Below are positions 8,164 through 15,612 of a stretch of 35,268 bases of DNA, one piece after another. This DNA is from Acidimicrobiales bacterium. GTDB taxonomy: Bacteria; Actinomycetota; Acidimicrobiia; Acidimicrobiales; MedAcidi-G1. Both the position numbers and the translations under genes were made by a program. The stretch spans positions 248-35,515 of the forward strand of contig JASMLT010000012.1 of NCBI GenBank assembly GCA_030748555.1, in the 5' to 3' direction. The notes beneath the pieces were generated by a model, which ran no database searches, was not told the origin of the DNA, and saw nothing but the letters and a program-made list of their open reading frames with translations. Every line of letters starts with the position of its first letter. The first letter of the stretch is position 1.

Positions 8164-10007
8164 TATTCGACTAGAGATCCCGCAATTTCTTCAGGAAGCT
8201 CCTCGATCGGCAATTCGTTAATTGCAGCATTAAACAATCCTGCTTGTACTGGAGTGAGAGCAACTACACGTTCCGACAAAGAGGAATCAATTTTCTCATC
8301 TTCAGAGGGGATTCTTAGCTGACGTGCTGCAAATTTTGCAAAATCCGCAAAAATTGGTGCTGCTGCTTTTCCACCAGAATCAAACGCAGCAGAAGGTTCG
8401 TCTACCACCACCAGCGCTACAATCTCTGGTTCATCAACTGGGAAAAATCCCGCAAAGCTCACAACATACCGCCTATCCTCTTCCTCTTCTCCATAACCAC
8501 CTACTTGTGGTTTCCATGCTGTACCAGTCTTTCCCGCAACCCTGTAGCCGGGAATTTGCGCATTTCTTCCAGTTCCGGAACTCACTACTGTTTCTATTAT
8601 CTCAACTAACGACTCAGCGGTTCGTCCTTCGAGAATTCTTTCCGGTTGAGTGCTTAATGGGTTAACAGTCATTTCTACAGTATCCCCCACACCACGTATA
8701 AGAGTGGGCGCGGGCTTTAAACCACGATTCGCAATAGTTGCATATGCGGTCAACATTTGAATAGGAGTAACGGAGACTCCTTGTCCGATAGCTATGGTTG
8801 GCAAGGAAGTTCCGGACCACTTTTCAACTGGAAGAAGAATTCCATTTGCTTCCCCCGGGAAATTCAGTTCACTTTTTCTTCCAATACCGAATTTTTGCAA
8901 TTTGTTATGCAGGAGCGATGGACCAATTTCTTGAGCCCAGAGAATAGTGCCGACGTTTGAAGACCTGAAAAGAATCTCAGAAACTGACCATTCTGTTTCA
9001 TCATGATCGAACCAGTCAGAAAAATCAGAATCATGGACATGTATCTCATCGGCTACTTTTCTAACTGACTCAGTTGAAGCTATACCGGCATCCATAACAG
9101 CTGAAAAAGTCAATGGTTTCATTATCGAACCTGGTTCAAAAGTCCATGTAGCGCTTCGATGCTCACTAACTTGTTTGATAACCCCATCCGGATTTCGCTC
9201 AACTGCTACCGAGGCCAATATTTCACCCGTTGATGGTCGCATTGCCACCAATAGACCCCCTTGAGCTCCTGCCCTCTCGACACCAGAAATCATGATTTTC
9301 TCTGCTTCAAATTGAAGAGAGCGATCCAAAGTTAAAACAATCGTCTCACCGTTCTCTGCTGGCTCTAAAGAATACTCTCCCCCAGGAATAGTTGAACCTC
9401 TAAGATCGCGCTCAACTATTTTTAGTCCATTTTCGCCAGATAGGTATTTATCATGAGATTTCTCTAAACCACTTATACCATTCCCATCAATATCTGTACG
9501 TCCTATGATTGCAAGAACAGCATCTCCATCTGGACGAACTCGACTCTGTTCTTTTTGGGCGTAAACACCTGAGAGTTTTAACGATAAGACCGCTTCTACA
9601 AAACGATCCTCCACTTGTCTCGAGAGGTACACGAATTGTTTACCGCTGCTCAATTTATTTTCTAGTTCCACTAAGTCGCCGCCTATTATCTGAACCAGAG
9701 CTCTAGCAGTTAGCACTGGATCGTCAACATGTCTTGCGTTGGCAACTAAAGAACGCCTTGGTACAGAAACAGCCAAATCGATTCCATACCTATCAAGTAT
9801 TGATCCTCGCTGAGCCAATACTTCTTCTCTCTGCATTCTCTGACTTTCTCCGTGAGCTATGTAACGCTGGGAGTCCAATATCTGAAAATGCACCAGTCTC
9901 CAAATCAGACCTCCCGAAATCAGAAGCATTACAATCCCAAGGAAAATAGACCTGCGAAAAAAACTTTTTAACGGAGAGGGTGAAGATTTTTTCTTATTTT
10001 TAAACAT
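8163..10007 (-). CDS. ftsI: Septal peptidoglycan transpeptidase FtsI (class B PBP)
   Basis: This penicillin-binding protein cross-links septal peptidoglycan outside the membrane and partners with FtsW. A lysine-rich cytoplasmic tail and one transmembrane helix (about residues 20-41) precede the dimerisation domain with RGSILDRYG. The transpeptidase domain carries the three active-site motifs: SIMK (about 294-297), SSN (349-351) and KTGT (493-496). The length of 614 residues fits a class B PBP, and I see no clear PASTA repeat at the C-terminus. The ATG at 10007 shares one base with the ftsL stop (TGATG) and is better than a TTG one codon upstream. murE follows with a one-base overlap. Confidence 0.96.
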   Translation of the reverse strand: MFKNKKKSSPSPLKSFFRRSIFLGIVMLLISGGLIWRLVHFQILDSQRYIAHGESQRMQREEVLAQRGSILDRYGIDLAVSVPRRSLVANARHVDDPVLTARALVQIIGGDLVELENKLSSGKQFVYLSRQVEDRFVEAVLSLKLSGVYAQKEQSRVRPDGDAVLAIIGRTDIDGNGISGLEKSHDKYLSGENGLKIVERDLRGSTIPGGEYSLEPAENGETIVLTLDRSLQFEAEKIMISGVERAGAQGGLLVAMRPSTGEILASVAVERNPDGVIKQVSEHRSATWTFEPGSIMKPLTFSAVMDAGIASTESVRKVADEIHVHDSDFSDWFDHDETEWSVSEILFRSSNVGTILWAQEIGPSLLHNKLQKFGIGRKSELNFPGEANGILLPVEKWSGTSLPTIAIGQGVSVTPIQMLTAYATIANRGLKPAPTLIRGVGDTVEMTVNPLSTQPERILEGRTAESLVEIIETVVSSGTGRNAQIPGYRVAGKTGTAWKPQVGGYGEEEEDRRYVVSFAGFFPVDEPEIVALVVVDEPSAAFDSGGKAAAPIFADFAKFAARQLRIPSEDEKIDSSLSERVVALTPVQAGLFNAAINELPIEELPEEIAGSLVE

Positions 10008-10384
10008 CAACTTGATCGCCTAAAAGGATTATTTGAAGGAGGTGGAAGTTCAGAAATTGCTTGTAATTGTTTTCTGCTAGGTGGTGGCAACATATTTAAA
10101 CGACCTTCGGCTGCAGAACGGATCCTTTCAGGATTCTTCAATTCGGCTACCTCAATTCGAAGTTCACGTGAATTTCCCATTCCTTCTGTTATTTGTTTCT
10201 CTAGAGAATCAACTTCCTGTTGGATAGAAACTAAAAAAGTATGTGAACCTGCCACAGAAATTAGAAGAATGAAAGAAATAGCAACTCCTAGAAAAATCGG
10301 AAAGGTAATCCCAGTTTTCCTCCTTCGAGTCTTCGAGCCAACTACTCTCCTTCGAGATAATGGAATATCAGCTGCGATAGTCAC
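10007..10384 (-). CDS. ftsL: FtsL-like divisome protein
   Basis: This is a small bitopic membrane protein of 125 residues. A basic cytoplasmic N-terminus (RRRVVGSKTRRRK) is followed by one hydrophobic helix (about residues 27-50) and an extracytoplasmic stretch with heptad-like hydrophobic spacing, then NPERIRSAAEGRLNM, a pattern common in FtsL and DivIC proteins. The tail is rich in Pro and Ser. FtsL proteins scaffold FtsQ, FtsB and the FtsWI synthase. The assignment rests mainly on topology and on the place between rsmH and ftsI. The GTG start overlaps the rsmH stop as GTGA and has GGAGAG five bases upstream. Confidence 0.85.
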   Translation of the reverse strand: MTIAADIPLSRRRVVGSKTRRRKTGITFPIFLGVAISFILLISVAGSHTFLVSIQQEVDSLEKQITEGMGNSRELRIEVAELKNPERIRSAAEGRLNMLPPPSRKQLQAISELPPPSNNPFRRSS

Positions 10385-11319
10385 AATCTCTCCAAAACTC
10401 TCATGCGAGCGCTTTTTGCACGCCTATTTTCTTTTATCTCATCCTTAGAAGCGGTTAAACCTGAATGAGGCAACTGACCCTTTATCACGGCACCACAGAC
10501 GCAGGGAAGTTTGCTTGGACATGTGCAACCACCAGTTACTGCATTTCTAAATAATTCTTTAACTATCCGGTCTTCACCTGAATGATACGAAATAACTATC
10601 CCACAACCCTTCTCTCCCAATCGGTTGATCGAACTAGTCACCCCTTGGATCAACTCGTCACGTTCCGCGTTGACTTCCATGCGAATTGCTTGAAAAGTTC
10701 GTTTCGCGGGATGTCCACCTCGTCTCCTCGCTGCTGCTGGAATAGCTTTCTTTACCAATTCAGCGAATTCTAAAGTGTTCCTGATGGGGCGATTCTTTAC
10801 AATTGAAGCAGCTATACGAGCGGCAAATTTTTCGTCAGAATTCTTTTCAATTATTCTCTGTAGTTCAAACTTGTCTAAATGATTCAATAAACTAGAAGCC
10901 GTCCGCTCTTGACGAACATCCATTCTCATATCAAGAGGACCTTCAAAACGATAACTAAATCCCCGTTCCGCATTGTCCAACTGGGGTGAAGAAACACCTA
11001 AATCGAAAAGAAAGCCAGAAATAGAGGGGATGTTTTCGTCATTGAATATTTTTTCCAGTGAGGAAAAAGAATCGTGGAAGAGTCTCACTCTTTCTGAAAA
11101 CCTGTCGAGCCTGCGACGTGCTGCCTCTAATGCAAAATGGTCACGATCAATGGCAATGACTTCAATATCAGTGCGTCTCTCAAGTATTTGTTCTGTGTGT
11201 GAAGCTCCACCAAGTGTTGCATCTAGAAAAGTCCCCGATGGGATACGGTCAACCACATCAAGAACTTCATCCAACATTACTGCCGTATGCTTAAAATTTG
11301 AGATTAACTTATTGTCCAC
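10381..11319 (-). CDS. rsmH: 16S rRNA (cytosine-1402-N4)-methyltransferase RsmH
   Basis: RsmH (MraW) methylates N4 of C1402 in the decoding site of 16S rRNA using S-adenosylmethionine. The 312-residue protein starts with HTAVMLDEVLDVV, then the SAM-binding segment FLDATLGGASHT, IAIDRDHFALE, FDLGVSSPQLD, and the C-terminal NRRAKSARMRVLERL. A Cys-rich insert (CTCPSKLPCVCG) is usual in actinobacterial members. The glycine-rich loop reads GGASH rather than the common GGGGH, a conservative change. The start is GTG with AAAGG seven bases upstream. It is separated from mraZ by an unusually structured leader and coupled to ftsL by a GTGA overlap. Confidence 0.96.
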   Translation of the reverse strand: MDNKLISNFKHTAVMLDEVLDVVDRIPSGTFLDATLGGASHTEQILERRTDIEVIAIDRDHFALEAARRRLDRFSERVRLFHDSFSSLEKIFNDENIPSISGFLFDLGVSSPQLDNAERGFSYRFEGPLDMRMDVRQERTASSLLNHLDKFELQRIIEKNSDEKFAARIAASIVKNRPIRNTLEFAELVKKAIPAAARRRGGHPAKRTFQAIRMEVNAERDELIQGVTSSINRLGEKGCGIVISYHSGEDRIVKELFRNAVTGGCTCPSKLPCVCGAVIKGQLPHSGLTASKDEIKENRRAKSARMRVLERL

Positions 11320-11500
11320 TTAATTACCTTTGAATTTTTCCGACTATCGACCGTTCCCCGAATAACTAGACTTAAGAATTTCTCCTAAAGATCTTGATGG
11401 GAGGAGGTGGAGGAGGGGCCTTCCATCCGCTACCCGGAGAACGATCCATAATCGGAAGATTGAGATGCTTAAATGAGCAGTGGCTATATTCCTCCCCCCT
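11320..11500 (-). promoter_or_regulatory. Candidate structured leader between mraZ and rsmH
   Basis: On the minus strand the last codons of mraZ contain a G-rich run (11491-11500). About 60 bases downstream is a pyrimidine tract (about 11400-11421) built of CCTCC units, one of which contains CACCTCCT, the same sequence as the 16S rRNA 3' tail. The G-run can pair with the tract over roughly nine bases, and the tract can alternatively pair with an AGGAG shortly downstream. A conserved mraW RNA motif has been described upstream of mraW in actinobacteria; I cannot confirm that this is a member. No factor-independent terminator is evident. The regulatory function is inference. Confidence 0.4.
11372..11449 (-). 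CDS. Possible 25-residue polyproline leader peptide
   Basis: An ATG at 11449 opens a 25-codon frame ending in TAA in the gap between mraZ and rsmH. The peptide begins MDRSPGSGWKA, continues with six consecutive prolines and ends IKIFRRNS. Runs of proline are known to stall ribosomes unless EF-P helps, so a translation-dependent attenuator is conceivable. Against it, no Shine-Dalgarno sequence precedes the ATG, and the proline codons coincide with the CCTCC-rich tract, which may be selected as RNA instead. I list it as possible, not established. Confidence 0.3.
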   Translation of the reverse strand: MDRSPGSGWKAPPPPPPIKIFRRNS

Positions 11501-11909
11501 GCCAGAAAGTGTCCGCCAAGGATCTGTCCAGATCATCTGCCATTCCTTCCCAGTCGTCAGGATTCCAAATTTCGATGTGTGTGATTGCCCCACAAAGGAG
11601 AACCTCGTTCTCCAACGAAGCGAATTCACGTAAACGGTGCGGAATACTTAACCTGCCCTGGCTGTCAATACGTTGTTCATCTGAACTAGCCGCAAGTCGT
11701 CTAAGTACTTTGAGTTCCACGCTTCCCTCTTGCACTTGTGTCTGAAGTCGTGCAACCATTTCTGCAAACGCCTCGGGCGTATAAATTGCGATGCAATTAG
11801 CTGCAGGTGAAATAAAAGCTTCTGCAGAAAATCTCGATCTGAACTTTGCGGGGAGAACGACACGACCTTTTTCATCAAGTGAGTGTTCATGTGTTCCGAC
11901 AAAAAGCAT
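11484..11909 (-). CDS. mraZ: Transcriptional regulator MraZ
   Basis: MraZ is an AbrB-fold, ring-forming DNA-binding protein that represses its own dcw operon in E. coli. The 141-residue protein contains the two repeated half-domains: HSLDEKGRVVLPAKFR near residue 10 and RIDSQGRLSIPHRLR near residue 80, each with the conserved DxxGR core. The ATG is preceded by AAGGA at seven bases, giving the canonical N-terminus MLFVGTHEH. It is first in the dcw operon, and three 10-bp-spaced TGGNN repeats upstream (11975-11999) are its probable operator. Its final codons form the G-rich run that may pair with the rsmH leader. Confidence 0.96.
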   Translation of the reverse strand: MLFVGTHEHSLDEKGRVVLPAKFRSRFSAEAFISPAANCIAIYTPEAFAEMVARLQTQVQEGSVELKVLRRLAASSDEQRIDSQGRLSIPHRLREFASLENEVLLCGAITHIEIWNPDDWEGMADDLDRSLADTFWQGGGI

Positions 11910-11974
11910 TCCGGTTTCCTTTTCCTACCTGTATTTATTGAAAATTTGTTAGAAAAGAAGTGAAAAGAAATATT

Positions 11975-11999
11975 TCCCATTTCGCCCCATTTTCCTCCA
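11975..11999 (-). promoter_or_regulatory. Predicted MraZ operator, three TGGNN repeats with 10-bp period
   Basis: Reading the minus strand toward mraZ, the units are TGGAG (11995-11999), TGGGG (11985-11989) and TGGGA (11975-11979), each separated by exactly five bases. MraZ is known to bind TGGGN repeats with five-base spacers upstream of its own gene. The array lies just downstream of the candidate promoter and about 65 bases before the mraZ start, so bound MraZ would overlap the transcription start region. Confidence 0.75.
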
Positions 12000-12001
12000 C
12001 A

Positions 12002-12030
12002 TTTCTAGTATAGCCCCCCACTTTTGTCAA
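12002..12030 (-). promoter_or_regulatory. Candidate promoter of the dcw operon
   Basis: A perfect TTGACA lies on the minus strand at 12025-12030. With a 17-base spacer the -10 would be TAGAAA (12002-12007), four of six consensus bases; a better hexamer, TATACT (12007-12012), is only 12 bases away. Either way the start point falls on the MraZ repeats. A GGCGCGCC palindrome sits two bases upstream of the -35 element. Confidence 0.5.
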
Positions 12031-12092
12031 TAGGCGCGCCAAAAGAAAGAGATTTAAGTGATTTCCCTTGATTTATTAGGGTTTTAAGAGAT

Positions 12093-12734
12093 TCAATTGA
12101 TGTTTTTTATGAGCGAACGCAGCAATTCGTCAGGATCCGCTTTAATGGGCGCTGCTAATCCCAATAAATCGTCAACAATCTTTTCTGTTGGTTTCATTTG
12201 AAGCAAATTCACAATTTTTTCAGCAGGCCAAGAAAGTAAAACTGCACACTGAAACCAAGCCCCTTCTCGAGTTCGCCTTTGACTTATGCCTATAGTTTTT
12301 TTTCCCGAAACTGTAACTTCACCAGTTGCTAACCCTGCGAAACATATAAGCCGAGAAAGTTCGGTTTTTTGGATTTCTTTATTATGCACTTCCCCTAGAA
12401 GACCAATGTCCTTCATGGCCTTTACCCAAACTTCGCCTAGCCATAGTGAGGATTGTCTAATGTCATTGCACCACAGAGGGTCTTCTCGCGGTATAACAAA
12501 ATCGACCCATAAAACCTGACCGGGTTCAAGAAAAACAGCCCCTCCTCCCGATTTTCGATAAACATAATCACATTGGATACCCGCCTCTAAAGACATATTC
12601 TTCTGCGCGGTTCCAAAAACCATTGTTGGCTTATCAATCTCATGAATGATTATCTGTCGTGACTCAAAACTAGGAAGTGCCAGATGCCTGTCAGCGACGC
12701 TTCCTACAGATCTCTTTATACTCCAACTCCCCAT
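12093..12734 (-). CDS. Lipoate--protein ligase family protein (LplA/LipB fold)
   Basis: The 213-residue protein matches the biotin/lipoate ligase fold. The lipoyl/AMP-binding loop RKSGGGAVFLEPGQVLW (about residues 60-76) resembles the RxSGGGAV signature, and VSGKKTIGISQRR (about 144-156) contains the lysine that contacts the acyl-adenylate in LplA-type enzymes. Such proteins attach lipoate or octanoate to E2 subunits and GcvH in the cytoplasm. The C-terminal accessory domain of classical LplA is absent or very short, so ligase or transferase specificity cannot be decided. No good ribosome site precedes the ATG; it starts five bases after the small 86-residue gene, so coupling is likely. Confidence 0.75.
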   Translation of the reverse strand: MGSWSIKRSVGSVADRHLALPSFESRQIIIHEIDKPTMVFGTAQKNMSLEAGIQCDYVYRKSGGGAVFLEPGQVLWVDFVIPREDPLWCNDIRQSSLWLGEVWVKAMKDIGLLGEVHNKEIQKTELSRLICFAGLATGEVTVSGKKTIGISQRRTREGAWFQCAVLLSWPAEKIVNLLQMKPTEKIVDDLLGLAAPIKADPDELLRSLIKNIN

Positions 12735-12738
12735 TTAA

Positions 12739-12999
12739 CTACATCTTTGATTTTTCTAAATCTGCTACCCATGTAAGCCATGTAATTACAACATCAACAT
12801 CTGGTAGTTTTTCTGTCTGACCCTGGTATGTGATAATCCTAAACTCAAGAAAATCGTTACTAGGAAATGGCAAAAAGGGAGGAGTCAGTTGCCACCTATT
12901 TTTAGCGAGAATAAAAATCTGCTTTGCACTTAGGAACCATAGTGAGGGTTTACGTAGCAAGGCAAATAGAAGCTTGAGTAACCATTTCCCTTTTAACAC
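12739..12999 (-). CDS. Small uncharacterised protein, 86 residues
   Basis: I do not recognise a named family. The protein is basic and hydrophobic at the N-terminus (LLKLLFALLRKPSLWF), then has a proline-aromatic stretch (PPFLPFPSNDFLEFR) and ends in a tryptophan-containing helix-like segment (VVITWLTWVADLEK). The GTG start overlaps the stop of the upstream sugar kinase by seven bases and has AAAGGA about nine bases upstream, which supports real translation. It lies in an apparent operon between the ROK kinase and the lipoate ligase family gene. The composition resembles small conserved actinobacterial proteins I have seen next to such genes, but no function follows. Confidence 0.65.
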   Translation of the reverse strand: MLKGKWLLKLLFALLRKPSLWFLSAKQIFILAKNRWQLTPPFLPFPSNDFLEFRIITYQGQTEKLPDVDVVITWLTWVADLEKSKM

Positions 13000-13856
13000 T
13001 GATCAAGTCCTTTAGCATTTAGCCAAACCGCAGCAGCTCCAATCAAAGGAGCCTCATCTTTAAGACTTGTGAAATCTATTTGTAAATTTTTTGTGAAATC
13101 AAGACCACAAAAACTTTCAGCAGTTGAACGAACCTGATCGAGAAAGAGGGATCCGAATCCTAAGGCGACCGAACCTCCTATTAGCACTGTGGGAATATTG
13201 AGCAAATTGACAGCTATCGAAATAGCTTTACCAACAAAATAACCGCATCGCATCTTCACCTCTTCTGATGCTTCTTCTGCAGGTATACCTGTTTCTTTTT
13301 CTATTGCGCCACCTGAGGCAACCGCTTCGAGGCAACCACTGCTTCCACATACACATAAAGGGCCATCTGGCTCAACATTTATATGTCCTATATGGCCTGC
13401 ATTTCCCATCTCTCCACCCAAAAGTTTTCCATCGATTACGAAACCGCCACCGATGCCAGTCGAAACAACCATCGCCAAGTAATTTTTTTTACCAGAAGCT
13501 GCCCCTACCCAACCCTCTCCTAAAGCGATTGCTTTAGCATCATTATCAAGGGCTACTGACACACCAAGAGCTTCTGACAATTTCGCCCGTAATGGAAAGC
13601 TCCTCCATTGGGGAATGTTTAATGGGGAAATCTCCTCTCCATTGTTCGTCATAGGACCAGCGCTTCCCACTCCGCAACCCTCAACTTCAATTCCCTCTAA
13701 AACTTCTTCAGATAAAGAAAGCAGCTTCCTAAACAACTCTTCCCCGTCACTTGATTGTGTCGGAGTTGAAGCTCGTTTTTTGATCACACCAGCTGAAGTA
13801 ACTCGAGCTGCAGCCAGTTTAGTTGCACCTACATCTACTGCGAGAATATCCTTCAC
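12993..13856 (-). CDS. ROK-family sugar kinase, probably glucokinase
   Basis: ROK kinases phosphorylate glucose or amino sugars in the cytoplasm. The N-terminal phosphate loop VDVGATKLAAARV, the substrate aspartate in ALDNDAKAIALGE, STGIGGGFVIDG, the histidine motif NAGHIGHINVEPDG and the zinc-binding CVCGSSGCLEA are all present. About 287 residues is normal. An ATG at 13862 has AAGGGG only one base upstream, whereas the GTG at 13856 has it seven bases upstream, so I prefer the GTG. It lies 20 bases after the DUF3040 gene and overlaps the next small gene. N-acetylglucosamine or mannose kinase activity cannot be excluded. Confidence 0.88.
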   Translation of the reverse strand: MKDILAVDVGATKLAAARVTSAGVIKKRASTPTQSSDGEELFRKLLSLSEEVLEGIEVEGCGVGSAGPMTNNGEEISPLNIPQWRSFPLRAKLSEALGVSVALDNDAKAIALGEGWVGAASGKKNYLAMVVSTGIGGGFVIDGKLLGGEMGNAGHIGHINVEPDGPLCVCGSSGCLEAVASGGAIEKETGIPAEEASEEVKMRCGYFVGKAISIAVNLLNIPTVLIGGSVALGFGSLFLDQVRSTAESFCGLDFTKNLQIDFTSLKDEAPLIGAAAVWLNAKGLDQC

Positions 13857-13876
13857 CAACATTCCCCTTCATAATT

Positions 13877-14269
13877 TCAGCCGAGATTATCGCGACGAAA
13901 ACGCTCTTTCATCAAGTCTCGAAATTTCTGTGACGAGTCACCCAGTTTGACGCCTTTTCCGCTCCACACCGAAGATTGAGACGCCTGTTGAATACCAGTT
14001 CGTCCAAGATTTCTGGCATTCCTTTCAATAGCAAGTGCTGAAAATAACATCAGAAGAAAAGCAAAAAACGCAACTACGAAAGAAATAGACAACGTTAGAA
14101 GCATGCACACCACTCCAAGAAAAAAAACTAAAACTGACCATTTCAAATTTTTCAACGACTTTGTGTAAACAGTAGTTTCGGAAACTTCACGCGCTAATTC
14201 AGGATCACTCTCATAAAGACTTTCCTCAATTTCAAGAAGAATCCTCTCTTCATCTTCTGAAAGTGGCAT
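13877..14269 (-). CDS. DUF3040 domain membrane protein
   Basis: The N-terminus MPLSEDEERILLEIEESLYESDPELA is the hallmark of the actinobacterial DUF3040 family. The 130-residue protein has an acidic cytoplasmic N-terminal region, then two adjacent hydrophobic helices (about residues 43-61 and 63-80) and a basic C-terminal tail ending in KERFRRDNLG. AGGAG lies ten bases before the ATG. It follows dinB after an 89-base gap and precedes the ROK kinase. Function is unknown; the family is frequently found near dcw genes and dinB in Actinobacteria. Topology suggests a small inner-membrane protein with both ends in the cytoplasm. Confidence 0.85.
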   Translation of the reverse strand: MPLSEDEERILLEIEESLYESDPELAREVSETTVYTKSLKNLKWSVLVFFLGVVCMLLTLSISFVVAFFAFLLMLFSALAIERNARNLGRTGIQQASQSSVWSGKGVKLGDSSQKFRDLMKERFRRDNLG

Positions 14270-14358
14270 CTATTTAGTTCTCCTGGCCGTGTAAATATCT
14301 ATAAATAAAATTCTAACTGTTAAATAAGGTATAGCACCTATCAAAACCTAACCCTTTA

Positions 14359-15612
14359 TCATCCATCACTTGAATTCTCATCTGGTCCCCACTGTTGTTC
14401 TCCCTTTCTTTTAAAACGCATTCCATTGGAGCCGAGTATGCTCGCCGGCCCAATTGATGCCACACCAAACCGATCTCGAATCGAATCGACAGCATCTTCA
14501 GTGTTTTTCCGATTACGATAAAGGTTTTCAGAAAATTTAAGTTGCTCGCCTAAACTCTTACCCAAATTTGTTACTGAAACCCCAAGCAACCTGACTCCAG
14601 GTCTCAGATCCACCTCACCAAGCAACTTCTTAGCCTCTTCCAGTAAAGCAGACGAAAGAGAAGTGGATTCGGGAAATGTATAAGAGCGAGAAAAAGTAGT
14701 GAAGTCCGAATAGCGGACTTTTAAGGAAACCGTACGGCATTTCTTTCCAGATTTTCGCAACCGCCATGAAACAGAATCAACCAGTCTCACCAACTCGCGT
14801 TCCACATCTTCTCGATTTGTTAAGTCTTTAGAAAAAGTTTCCTCATGTCCTATAGATTTAGCTTCCTGTTCTACAACTACATTTCTATTATCAATACCTC
14901 TAGCAAGCCGCCAGAGTTGTTCTCCAACTGCTTTCCCTAGACTCGAAACTAAACTCCCTTCAGAAACTCGACTAAGTTCCCCTACAGTCTCTATTCCTAG
15001 AGCATTTAACTTTTTATTAGTTTTAGATCCGACCCCCCAGATTGCACTAACAGGAAGTGGATCTAAAAACATTTCGATTTCATTCTCAGCAAGAATAAAA
15101 ACACCCTCACCATATATAGGACCTCGTGGTCCTACTTTCGGTTTTGCATTCTCACTCGAAAGTTTGGCCAAAAACTTATTCACAGAAACTCCAACACTGC
15201 ACCTGAGACCTTCTTCCTGATATATAGTCTCTCGGATTTCATGAGCAATTGACTCTGGCTCTCCATGCACCCTTCGCACTCCCCCGACATCTAAAAAAGC
15301 TTCGTCCAGAGACAACGGTTCAACCAGCGGAGTAAACCTTCTGAGAATATTCATGATCCTTTCACTCGCCTGAACATAAAATTCGTAATCTCCAGAAATG
15401 AATACCAACTCTCTACAAAGTCTTTTAGCACTTCTGGATGGCATAGCAGAATAAATTCCGTAGGAGCGTGCCTCATACGATGCTGCAGCTACGACACCAC
15501 GATTTCCGCTTCCTCCTACTACAACAGGTTTACCTACTAATTCCGGATGGCGAAGCAATTCTACTGAAGCAAAAAACGCATCCATATCTACATGCAGTAT
15601 TGAGGTCGTCAC
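14359..15612 (-). CDS. dinB: DNA polymerase IV (Y family)
   Basis: DinB is an error-prone translesion polymerase. The 417-residue protein has the first catalytic acidic motif HVDMDAFFASVE at residues 7-18, the steric and nucleotide-contact segment VAAASYEARSYGI, the second acidic motif LSLDEAFLDVGG, and the helix-hairpin-helix region AIWGVGSKTNKKL. The C-terminal little-finger domain is complete, but I see no clear beta-clamp pentapeptide at the very end. The GTG start shares a base with the Nudix stop (TAGTG) and has GGAGGG seven bases upstream. The pairing with a Nudix hydrolase is compatible with nucleotide-pool and damage tolerance roles. Confidence 0.95.
   Translation of the reverse strand: MTTSILHVDMDAFFASVELLRHPELVGKPVVVGGSGNRGVVAAASYEARSYGIYSAMPSRSAKRLCRELVFISGDYEFYVQASERIMNILRRFTPLVEPLSLDEAFLDVGGVRRVHGEPESIAHEIRETIYQEEGLRCSVGVSVNKFLAKLSSENAKPKVGPRGPIYGEGVFILAENEIEMFLDPLPVSAIWGVGSKTNKKLNALGIETVGELSRVSEGSLVSSLGKAVGEQLWRLARGIDNRNVVVEQEAKSIGHEETFSKDLTNREDVERELVRLVDSVSWRLRKSGKKCRTVSLKVRYSDFTTFSRSYTFPESTSLSSALLEEAKKLLGEVDLRPGVRLLGVSVTNLGKSLGEQLKFSENLYRNRKNTEDAVDSIRDRFGVASIGPASILGSNGMRFKRKGEQQWGPDENSSDG

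Noticed and set aside
11450-11629. Extension of the polyproline frame into mraZ, total 85 codons
   Set aside because: The upstream part is out of frame with the well-conserved mraZ and has no homology-like motif; only the ATG at 11449 is considered.
12041-12092. Possible terminator after the lipoate ligase family gene
   Set aside because: Only a four-pair CCCT/AGGG stem with a nine-base loop and no adjacent T-run was found.
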